64,000 bases of DNA, from assembly GCF_013166595.1 (NCBI RefSeq), contig NZ_JABKKG010000002.1, positions 124,001-188,000 of the forward strand, in the 5' to 3' direction. The translations under genes and the position numbers were made by a program. Numbering within the stretch: the stretch's first letter is position 1; the number at the start of each line of letters is the position of its first letter. The DNA comes from Palleniella intestinalis. Its GTDB lineage: Bacteria; Bacteroidota; Bacteroidia; Bacteroidales; Bacteroidaceae. Below, one piece after another: positions 32,600 through 39,731 of this stretch. The notes beneath the pieces are model-generated. The model did not search any database. It saw only the letters and a program-made list of their open reading frames with translations, and had not been told where the DNA came from.

Positions 32600-32854
32600 T
32601 CACGGAGCAGTCCTGTGTCGATACCGTCTCCACAACGACCGTAATCCTCTCCAGCCGAGCAGAAGCAGCCAACAAATCATACGCCATACCAAAGACACAA
32701 TCCGGCAGGCAAGACGTATAATCATTACAAGCGACCATCGGATAAAGCGGAGCAATAATCCTGCGACTATCGCAACGGGCAATAGATATATCATCAATAG
32801 AAGTGCGAACATGGTGAGAGATATTATGATGTTCAGATAGTCTGATAATGCCAT
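32600..32854 (-). CDS. Possible small membrane protein
   Basis: An 84-codon frame from ATG 32854. Residues 8-35 are strongly hydrophobic, then amphipathic, ending RRYRHR. No family is recognised and no promoter match is seen. Composition favours a membrane peptide, but it could also be chance in a GC-shifted stretch. The gap 32855-33371 holds AT-rich sequence and the candidate oriT. Confidence 0.3.
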   Translation of the reverse strand: MALSDYLNIIISLTMFALLLMIYLLPVAIVAGLLLRFIRWSLVMIIRLACRIVSLVWRMICWLLLLGWRGLRSLWRRYRHRTAP

Positions 32855-33151
32855 TTCAACATCATCAAACTATCGCCCGAAGTAATGCTCCGAGTATGTA
32901 AATATACTAAATTTCAATGACTTATGCAAATTTTCAAGCCATTATTTTAGTACATATTCATCTGATTTTCACATCATTTCATGCTCTGATACAAGCCATA
33001 TCACTGTATATGATAATGTGATTGTCGTGACAGCAACAGCAGTCACTATCCGATAACGACAGTATGTGATAATAAGAGTGTATGATACATAGGGCAAATC
33101 ATTATTCTTTGATTGAGTACCGATGTTCCAAGTTGTCAGATAAAAAGATTA

Positions 33152-33345
33152 TGTTCGGAATTTGTGCGCGGTCAACCGAAGTGAGCTAACTTCGCCGCGC
33201 GAAGCGAGGTCGGGAGTGCATCAGGGCACTCGTGCCAAAGGTGCAGAATTTGTTAAGCAAGTTGTACTTTTCCCCGGATAAAACGGAGTTTTACCGAAGA
33301 AAAGTAACTTGCCACCCTGTCGGGCGGAGAAAATCAGCTCGCAAC
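33152..33345. other. Candidate origin of transfer (oriT)
   Basis: Directly before the mobilisation genes and rich in dyad symmetry: CTTCGC-CGC-GCGAAG near 33190-33205, AGTGC/GCACT at about 33215-33230, and a longer pair GCAAGTTGTACTTTTC (33257-33272) with GAAAAGTAACTTGC (33299-33312). It begins with TGTTCGGAATTTG, related to a motif repeated elsewhere in the element. Position and symmetry fit an oriT; the nick site is not identified. Confidence 0.5.
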
Positions 33346-33371
33346 TCGCCGATTTTTAATCACTGGAAAAT

Positions 33372-33770
33372 ATGGAAAAGAGAACCAACAGAATAGAGAT
33401 TCTATTTACCGACACCGAACTTGAACGGCTCAAAGTCCGCTCAAAGGAATTCAGGAGCATAAGCTCGTATATCCGTGCCGCACTTGTGGAGTTTTCCGAC
33501 AAGGACGCGAAAGACCGTATGCAAGCCGTGGAAGAGATGGCCTCGCTCTGCCGGAGATTCAAGGACGAACTTGGCTGGGCCGGCGGCAATCTCAACCAGG
33601 CAATGAAACGCGCCAACGAACTTTCCGTAGCCGGATTGTTGAGCGAGACATATTATAAAGAGGTACTGATACCTTCCATAGATGGCTTGAAGAAGACTAT
33701 GGATAAAATCATAGCCGAACACTCCGATGTAGTAAGCAAGATAATACGCAGTGTACTGAAGAACGGATAA
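33372..33770 (+). CDS. Mobilisation accessory protein (MobA/MobC type)
   Basis: A 132-residue protein with a ribbon-helix-helix-like N-terminus (RIEILFTDTELERLKVRSKEF, then SISSYIRAALVEF) and a helical C-terminus including LGWAGGNLNQAMKRANE, the bacterial mobilisation-protein signature. Such proteins bind oriT and help the relaxase. It sits between the candidate oriT and the relaxase gene. Confidence 0.85.
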   Translation: MEKRTNRIEILFTDTELERLKVRSKEFRSISSYIRAALVEFSDKDAKDRMQAVEEMASLCRRFKDELGWAGGNLNQAMKRANELSVAGLLSETYYKEVLIPSIDGLKKTMDKIIAEHSDVVSKIIRSVLKNG

Positions 33771-33870
33771 TCCGAACATCTGATGCAACTATAACCGAAT
33801 TATCATATAGCCCCGGTTCCTTATACTCATATAATCCCAAACCGTGATTTTATCTTAATCATATATTCAC

Positions 33871-35430
33871 ATGATAGCGACAATACTTCCTTCAAGCACC
33901 TGCTTCCATGCAGTCGGATATAATGAACGCAAGGTAGCCAAAGGCTCGGCACATCTGCTGGAAATGAAAAATTTTGATGCGGTCGAAATGTTGGGACACC
34001 ATACCCCCGACGACCTCGTCGCCTATCTTGAAAATTACTCTTCCAAAAATCCGAGAATCAAGAAAGCGCAGTTCCACATGGCGTTTTCATGCCGGGGACA
34101 CGAAAAGACGGAACAGGAACTTCTGGACTTCGCCCATGAATATCTCCGGGAGATGGGATATGGAGAAGAAGGACAGCCCCTGCTGGTTTACGGACATACC
34201 GATACTGACAACACACATATACATATAATAACATCGCGTGTGGCACCGGACGGTCGCAAGATAGACCATAACCATGAACGGGTAAGGTCGCAACGTGTGG
34301 TCGAGCGGTTGCTTGGAAACGACATTAACGAGAAAGCACACAGGGATATGGAAGAAGCCTTGTCTTATAAATTCGCATCCATCACACAGTTCAAGGCTCT
34401 TATGAACTCGCTCGGTTATGAGTGTTACGACAATGAGGGAGTGGTATCCATAAAACGTGGCGGTGCCGTGTGTCTTAAAATACCGCTGGAGGAAATCAGC
34501 TCACATTACCGTTCAACGACATTCGACCGCCAGCGCAGGAGACAGCTCCGCGCCATATTCGCCAAATACCGAGACCTGACCGCCAACAAGAAAGAACTCG
34601 CCGATGAACTGAAAAGGAAATTCGGTATCGAGCTTGTGTTTTTCGGAAAGAAAGATTCTCCATACGGCTATATGATAATCGACCATAACAAGAAAGCTGT
34701 CATCAACGGAGGCAAGATATATCCGATAAAGGAGCTGCTGGATTTTGCGACACCTGATGAACGGTTCGCAAGAATAGACTCACAAATCGACGCCCAGTTA
34801 GCAAATGATCCAAAAATCACCATCGGCGAGCTTAACGACATACTGAGCCGCCAGTACAAAGCCTATGTGAAACAAGGGCAGATATGGCGAGGCAGAGACA
34901 GCCGTCCTCTCCGTTCCCATATGTGGGAGGCTCTGAGACGCAACAACCGTATTCAATGGGTGGAGTCATTCGCTCCGGCAACGGAAGCGGAGCGGGACTT
35001 TCTCTGTTCGATCGGAAAGGTGACTGTGCCCCACATGGTGGAAATCAACGGGACAAGGACAACACAATACAATAATCGGCTGTCAGATCTGAGAAGCATA
35101 TTTGACAGCAGCACAGGTTATATACACCGTCAGACACTCCGCAGTGCAGGATTTACAATCCGGGATATTGAGGGAGAAATGTATGCCTTTGACATGAAAG
35201 CCCGCGTCCTTATAAATCTTGAAAACGAGGGCTTCGATATAAGACGGCTCCAGTTTGTCAAGAATCCCGTCGAGGACAAAAAACAAAACGCGGCCGTCAG
35301 ACGAAAGCCCGGTTCCGGAATAAGGAAGCCGCATGACGTGGAGTCAGGTCAAGGCCAGAACAGGGAATGGGAAGTAGGCTACAAAGGGGACTATGACAGG
35401 ATAGATGATGAGTCCTCGATAAAACGATAG
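33871..35430 (+). CDS. Relaxase / mobilisation nuclease (MobB type)
   Basis: 519 residues. The N-terminal relaxase domain carries the three-histidine metal motif in YGHTDTDNTHIHIITSRV (about 110-127), preceded by HMAFSCRGHE. Middle and C-terminal parts are helical and unassigned. The protein nicks oriT and pilots the strand into the recipient. Its 3' end is partly duplicated at 36672-36706 beyond a cargo patch. Confidence 0.92.
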   Translation: MIATILPSSTCFHAVGYNERKVAKGSAHLLEMKNFDAVEMLGHHTPDDLVAYLENYSSKNPRIKKAQFHMAFSCRGHEKTEQELLDFAHEYLREMGYGEEGQPLLVYGHTDTDNTHIHIITSRVAPDGRKIDHNHERVRSQRVVERLLGNDINEKAHRDMEEALSYKFASITQFKALMNSLGYECYDNEGVVSIKRGGAVCLKIPLEEISSHYRSTTFDRQRRRQLRAIFAKYRDLTANKKELADELKRKFGIELVFFGKKDSPYGYMIIDHNKKAVINGGKIYPIKELLDFATPDERFARIDSQIDAQLANDPKITIGELNDILSRQYKAYVKQGQIWRGRDSRPLRSHMWEALRRNNRIQWVESFAPATEAERDFLCSIGKVTVPHMVEINGTRTTQYNNRLSDLRSIFDSSTGYIHRQTLRSAGFTIRDIEGEMYAFDMKARVLINLENEGFDIRRLQFVKNPVEDKKQNAAVRRKPGSGIRKPHDVESGQGQNREWEVGYKGDYDRIDDESSIKR

Positions 35431-35455
35431 GTAATTCCGTGACTTTTATCCGATG
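35421..35455. repeat. Direct repeat, left copy, bordering AT-rich cargo
   Basis: CCGTGACTTTTATCCGATG at 35437-35455, with weaker similarity back to 35421 and across the relaxase stop, matches 36672-36706 (core CCGTGACTTCTATCCGGTG, 17 of 19 identical). Confidence 0.6.
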
Positions 35456-35551
35456 GCCTTTTTACCGCCATTTTAATTAGAAACGTCATTTGGAGTCTGT
35501 TAATGTAATCTTTCTTGGGGTTATGTCAGGAATATGTATTAATTTTGAGCA

Positions 35552-35767
35552 GTGAAAGAAGTTTTCTACATATCGGCTTTGATAATTGCAATCATTGGGG
35601 CTATTATTATAGTCCGATGGTTTGCTCGTTTCATATCAAGACGGTTAAATCCCTGGCTTTCTACATTACTAACTCTTATTGTTACCGGTTTGCTAATTAT
35701 ATTTTTGATAATGTGCATTTTCACTGTCAGCATGAGCTTGGGGCCAACAAATCCAAATATCTTATAG
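35552..35767 (+). CDS. Small membrane protein in the ICE cargo patch
   Basis: A 71-residue protein with two hydrophobic segments (ISALIIAIIGAIIIV and LLTLIVTGLLIIFLIMCIF) joined by a basic loop (RFISRRLNP). TTG (35515-35517) and TAATTTTG (35540-35547) form a promoter whose start would fall at or next to the GTG start codon, so the mRNA may be leaderless. No family recognised. Confidence 0.5.
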   Translation: MKEVFYISALIIAIIGAIIIVRWFARFISRRLNPWLSTLLTLIVTGLLIIFLIMCIFTVSMSLGPTNPNIL

Positions 35768-35837
35768 CCGAGTTTTGTTGATATTAAACCGTAGCAGTAG
35801 AATATACATAGGTCGCTTATGTAGCAAAATACATAAC

Positions 35838-36446
35838 CTAAACTCCTAATTTGCCGCGAGTATATGACTGCCACAAAAGCATTATATCGCTGACTTCTGC
35901 ATAATTATTATGTTGAATTAATTTACATATGTGAGTAGCTGAGGAAATTATAGGTGAATACCATTCTTTGTTATCATCGTCATTTAGCGTAATGAGAGTA
36001 GTTAAGAATGGGATAGCTTGAGCATATTCATTTAGGACAAGATACGAATAGGCAAATAATTCAGTCCGTGCAACCGAACTACCATAAAAACGGATTTGAC
36101 AATTCAATACGGCATTGACAACATCAATTATTGAATTTAGATGAGATAGCTTATCATTATACACCCGGCAAATTTCATCTAAAGAAGTATCTATCTCGGT
36201 ATATTCCCATTCTCCAATCACATCACCCAAAGAAAGATCTATATAATCAAATTTTATGTATAATGGTTGAATGAAATATCTAATAGAAAATGTATTAGAT
36301 TGGAAACGATTTGGTTCTACACAAAACCCCGCTACCATCAAAAAATTATTATGATTGAGGAATTTATAAGCAATTTGTTTATGATGATGTAAAGATAGCT
36401 TATTTGCTATCTTTAATGCCACATTTGAAATCCGAGAATTACGCAT
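35838..36446 (-). CDS. Cargo protein of unknown function
   Basis: About 202 residues, AT-rich and unlike its GC-rich neighbours, on the opposite strand from the tra genes. No signal peptide or known motif; the C-terminal half looks helical (ELFAYSYLVLNEYAQAIPFLTTLITL). An exact -7 element TATATTTGC (minus strand, 36464-36472) includes part of the longer frame's ATG at 36467, so ATG 36446 is the likely start. It may be an immunity or defence gene, but that rests only on context. Confidence 0.6.
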   Translation of the reverse strand: MRNSRISNVALKIANKLSLHHHKQIAYKFLNHNNFLMVAGFCVEPNRFQSNTFSIRYFIQPLYIKFDYIDLSLGDVIGEWEYTEIDTSLDEICRVYNDKLSHLNSIIDVVNAVLNCQIRFYGSSVARTELFAYSYLVLNEYAQAIPFLTTLITLNDDDNKEWYSPIISSATHICKLIQHNNYAEVSDIMLLWQSYTRGKLGV

Positions 36447-36671
36447 ATTACTTGGTCTTGAGTGCAAATATAGTAATAATTCTGGTATATATCTTCTTCC
36501 ATATCAAGCAATTTTCAGTGGTTACCCTTAATAGAAAGAGGAAAGGCATCCTATGCAATCACTATTTCCTGAGAATGGGGTATGAACTCCTTGCCGACTA
36601 TGCTACTATAATGTGCTTACGGCTTGCGCTTCTCGTTTGAGCTATTATCAAGAAAACATCAGTCGTCTTAT

Positions 36672-36706
36672 AAAACTAATGGCTTTCCCGTGACTTCTAT
36701 CCGGTG
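36672..36706. repeat. Direct repeat, right copy, bordering AT-rich cargo
   Basis: Partner of 35421-35455. The rest of the gap 36468-36858 holds an unconvincing 78-codon frame and, at 36788-36813, TGTTCGGAATTTC-N3-TTTAGCAATC, which recurs at 54941-54966. Confidence 0.6.
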
Positions 36707-36858
36707 ACAATGTGTGCGTGATAGCCACTATATTACACGCTCAGATAGCCATTTCAACACAATATCGCATTATCCGATGATGAAAACTGTTCGGAATTTC
36801 GGGTTTAGCAATCGGCCCATGATAATTTTGCTCAAAAACCAACCGACAGTTTCTATCA

Positions 36859-37557
36859 ATGGAATCAACCTGTATAATCACATTCGCCAATCAGAAAGGC
36901 GGAGTCGGCAAGACAACGCTGTGCGCCCTTTTCGCAAGCTACCTTGTGTCAAGGGGGCACAGCGTGACCGTGTTCGACACCGATCCGCAGCAGTCCATCG
37001 TCAAGAAACGCACAGCGGACACCGCCACCTATGCAGGAGTGCCGCTGCCTTATAACATATATCCTTTCAGCATGAGCAACGAGCCGGCTCTTATCGCGCT
37101 GATCGAGAACCTGCACAACTCAGCCGCCGTGGACTTCGCTCTGTTTGACTCGGCAGGCAGTCTCAACGACCAGGCGTTGCTGGCACTTTTCGCCAATACG
37201 GATTATTTGCTGACTCCGTTCCACTATGACAATCTGACCGTACCCTCCACCGCTATATTTGTCGCCATGATAGTCGAATTGAGACGAAGCATCGGAAATG
37301 CCATGAAAACGGTACACTATGTAATACCCAATCTTGAAGAACAGGGTGTCGGCACCAAAGAGGAAAAGGAGTTATGGAAGCTCGTGAACAAGAAGCTGAG
37401 CGAACACGTGCGTATAGCACCGACCGTTTATAAACGCCAGACACTACGCCGTTTCAGCACAATCTCCGGCATGGACGACCAGATGCTCGTAGTTTCACCG
37501 GCCTTCGACCATATTTACAATGACATATTCGGCATACCAAATACAGAAGAAGAATGA
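36859..37557 (+). CDS. ParA-family ATPase at the head of the tra operon (TraA type)
   Basis: 232 residues with the deviant Walker A FANQKGGVGKTTLC (8-21), the FDTDPQQS motif and FALFDSAGSLND. In Bacteroidetes conjugative elements a ParA-like protein called TraA starts the transfer operon. It may position the element or the machinery. It overlaps the next gene by 4 nt. Confidence 0.9.
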   Translation: MESTCIITFANQKGGVGKTTLCALFASYLVSRGHSVTVFDTDPQQSIVKKRTADTATYAGVPLPYNIYPFSMSNEPALIALIENLHNSAAVDFALFDSAGSLNDQALLALFANTDYLLTPFHYDNLTVPSTAIFVAMIVELRRSIGNAMKTVHYVIPNLEEQGVGTKEEKELWKLVNKKLSEHVRIAPTVYKRQTLRRFSTISGMDDQMLVVSPAFDHIYNDIFGIPNTEEE

Positions 37558-37928
37558 ACCAGGACACCCCATACCCCAAACTGAACGACCTGCTCGGAGG
37601 ACTCGGCAACCTTGTTCCCGGAGCGGAGACCATGCCACCGGCACCGGAACAGCATACCGTTCCCGAACCTGAGCCGTCGCCCGACAATGACGATGACTGG
37701 GAGCTTTTCAGAAAGAACCTTGCCCTGTATAATTTCAGGGAGAAAAAAGATGACCGCATGATATGCAAGCTCGACCGCGACCTTGCGGACTCCCTCGATG
37801 CCTGCGACATCGACCGCAAATGCCGCTCCGATATTGTGAACGCAATAGTCAGGACTTTTGTAAACCGGTATCTTGACAGGCTTCGGCAATTCAGGAAAAA
37901 CAACAGGTCATTACTCGGCAACACATAA
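37554..37928 (+). CDS. Conjugation protein, DUF3408/TraB-like
   Basis: A 124-residue protein: a proline/glutamate-rich first half, then a compact helical end (MICKLDRDLADSLDACDIDRKCRSD, VNRYLDRLRQF). This matches the small proteins encoded after TraA in Bacteroidetes elements, which may be ribbon-helix-helix partners of the ParA. Translationally coupled to parA. Confidence 0.65.
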   Translation: MNQDTPYPKLNDLLGGLGNLVPGAETMPPAPEQHTVPEPEPSPDNDDDWELFRKNLALYNFREKKDDRMICKLDRDLADSLDACDIDRKCRSDIVNAIVRTFVNRYLDRLRQFRKNNRSLLGNT

Positions 37929-37941
37929 AAACTTACTGGAT

Positions 37942-38529
37942 ATGAGAACAATCAAATGGTCTTATGATATGCTCCGCACACTGCGTGAGATGTATCCGCA
38001 CGACACGAATACACGGATAGCAGCAGCTATCGGTGTGGGTACGAGGTGTGTGGTGGCGAAAGCAGCCGAACTCGGACTTGAAAAGGAACGTGACATCAGA
38101 CGCAAGGAAGCTGAGAGAATCCTGATGGAGAATTACCGCACTCATTCCCAGTCCGAACTGTCACGCCTGACAGGATTGAGTCTCCGCACCGTCAAACGCA
38201 TGGCCGGACGTTTGGGACTGAAACGCGATGCCGATGATGCCTCACGGTTCATTTCCTCCAGACGCAAGGAAATAATACGTCGTGAGAGACTGCGCCTGAG
38301 GATAGGACTTGCCCCGATAACCAATGTCAAGGTCACAGGCAACCGCCGACGAGCCATCTTACGCAACCGGCTCAAACAATACGGATATGTGGTCATGCGA
38401 GGCAATGACACCGTATTTTTCAGTCCTGACATGGCACGCTGTTCAAGACACGAGGACAGAGGCGCATCCCTCGGCCTTACTTTTCTCCCCTTGCCGCAAC
38501 AACAATCATTCACAACAAAAATAATCTGA
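37942..38529 (+). CDS. Helix-turn-helix DNA-binding protein (TraC position)
   Basis: Starting at ATG 37942 the protein has two helix-turn-helix-like segments: TRIAAAIGVGTRCVVAKAAELGL and SELSRLTGLSLRTVKRMAGRLGL. A basic region (RRKEIIRRERLRLR) follows. The upstream extension to 37873 overlaps the previous gene and is unlikely. It may regulate the tra operon or bind oriT. Confidence 0.65.
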   Translation: MRTIKWSYDMLRTLREMYPHDTNTRIAAAIGVGTRCVVAKAAELGLEKERDIRRKEAERILMENYRTHSQSELSRLTGLSLRTVKRMAGRLGLKRDADDASRFISSRRKEIIRRERLRLRIGLAPITNVKVTGNRRRAILRNRLKQYGYVVMRGNDTVFFSPDMARCSRHEDRGASLGLTFLPLPQQQSFTTKII

Positions 38530-38534
38530 TAATC

Positions 38535-38900
38535 ATGTTCGGAACTATTTTTACCTGCCTGACAGCCGTACTCATATTATATTATGCAGTCCTTGTCTGT
38601 ATGGATCTTTTCATAAAGCCTACGGGAGCCGCCGATGAATCCGGCACACCCGATGAAGCTGAGATCGACATATCCGATGAAGCAAACTCATTCAAGGCAA
38701 TCGAAATCAAGCGCGGTCAACAGAGTGCCAAGAAGCCGGTCAAGGCTCCGGCCGAGAAACCGACCCTCTCCAAGCCGCTGATGACAAATTATCTTCCGGT
38801 TGAACAGCTTGCAAGAAAAGCCCGCAACATAACCAGTTCTGAAGATGCCTCCCTCGCCGGCCTCGGAGAAATCATCATCAAATGTGAATCCGCTGCTTGA
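38535..38900 (+). CDS. Small membrane-anchored conjugation protein (TraD position)
   Basis: One N-terminal membrane segment (IFTCLTAVLILYYAVLVCMDLF), an acidic linker, a KKPVKAPAEKP stretch and a C-terminal helix. 121 residues. It resembles the TraD-slot proteins of Bacteroidetes elements by place and layout rather than by firm sequence signature. Confidence 0.6.
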   Translation: MFGTIFTCLTAVLILYYAVLVCMDLFIKPTGAADESGTPDEAEIDISDEANSFKAIEIKRGQQSAKKPVKAPAEKPTLSKPLMTNYLPVEQLARKARNITSSEDASLAGLGEIIIKCESAA

Positions 38901-39064
38901 CATCAACTGACTTGCCGCTAACCATATTCGTATAACCCGATACCTCTCTCTCCAACCGATGCCTTTATTGAACTAAGTTGTCTTTACTGCCCGACACTGC
39001 CTTTAACGCCCTGCATTGCCTTTAACGCCCGATAACCTTTTCAAGAACTTATCAATCAGCGTAT

Positions 39065-39421
39065 ATGCAGAAAATCAAATCAAAGTGTCAGCGTGCTATC
39101 TCACGCCTCGGCAACTCAGCCTTCGCCCGTAAGGGTATGCTTGCTATGGGCGCGGTGATGCTCACCGTGTCCGACATGATGGCCGCCAGCAAGGGTGCGG
39201 CAGGCTTCACCAAAGCCACACAGGAGGTAAGCTCCTACCAGACCCCTGTCTCCAATCTCATGAAGGCGATCGCCGCAGTGATTGTCCTCGTGGGTGCCTT
39301 CAACGTCTATTTCAAGATGCAGAACGGCGACCAGGATGTCAAGAAGACCATCATGCTCACCATCGGCGGCTGTATCGCCTTCATCGCACTGAGCGAGGCT
39401 CTTCCGCTCTTCTTCAAGTAA
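39065..39421 (+). CDS. traE: TraE (DUF4134) conjugation membrane protein
   Basis: 118 residues with signal-like N-terminus (GMLAMGAVMLTVSDMMAASKGAAGF) and two membrane segments (LMKAIAAVIVLVGAFNVYF, IMLTIGGCIAFIALSEALPLFF). This is the VirB2-pilin-like layout of DUF4134. Followed by TraF and TraG in the standard order. Confidence 0.88.
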   Translation: MQKIKSKCQRAISRLGNSAFARKGMLAMGAVMLTVSDMMAASKGAAGFTKATQEVSSYQTPVSNLMKAIAAVIVLVGAFNVYFKMQNGDQDVKKTIMLTIGGCIAFIALSEALPLFFK

Positions 39422-39443
39422 GCAACCGCAGATCCATACAGTC

Positions 39444-39731
39444 ATGGCGATATACAACGACGGCTATCCGGTTTACAAAGGGTTACAGAAACCATTGGAG
39501 TTCATGGGAATACGCGGACGTTTCCTGACATTGGCGGCTGCCGCCATAGGAGTGTCCTTCGTGGGGTTCATAGTGTTCTCCATAGCATTGGGAAAGCTCG
39601 CGGGGTTTATCGCCATGCTTGTAATGGCCGCCGCAGGGCTGGTGACAATATATGTCAAGCAGCGCGGCGGACTGCACAACAAGCGGAAAGACCGTGGAAT
39701 CTTTATCTATCACAATTTATTCAAGCACTGA
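39444..39731 (+). CDS. traF: TraF (DUF4133) conjugation protein
   Basis: 95 residues, VirB3-like: YPVYKGLQKPLEFMGIRGRF, then two membrane segments and a RGGLHNKRKDRGIFIY end. Its TGA ends one base before the traG ATG. Confidence 0.88.
   Translation: MAIYNDGYPVYKGLQKPLEFMGIRGRFLTLAAAAIGVSFVGFIVFSIALGKLAGFIAMLVMAAAGLVTIYVKQRGGLHNKRKDRGIFIYHNLFKH

Noticed and set aside
36404..36640. 78-codon plus-strand frame with hydrophobic start
   Set aside because: It overlaps the promoter and 5' end of the minus-strand gene 35838-36446 and has no promoter of its own.
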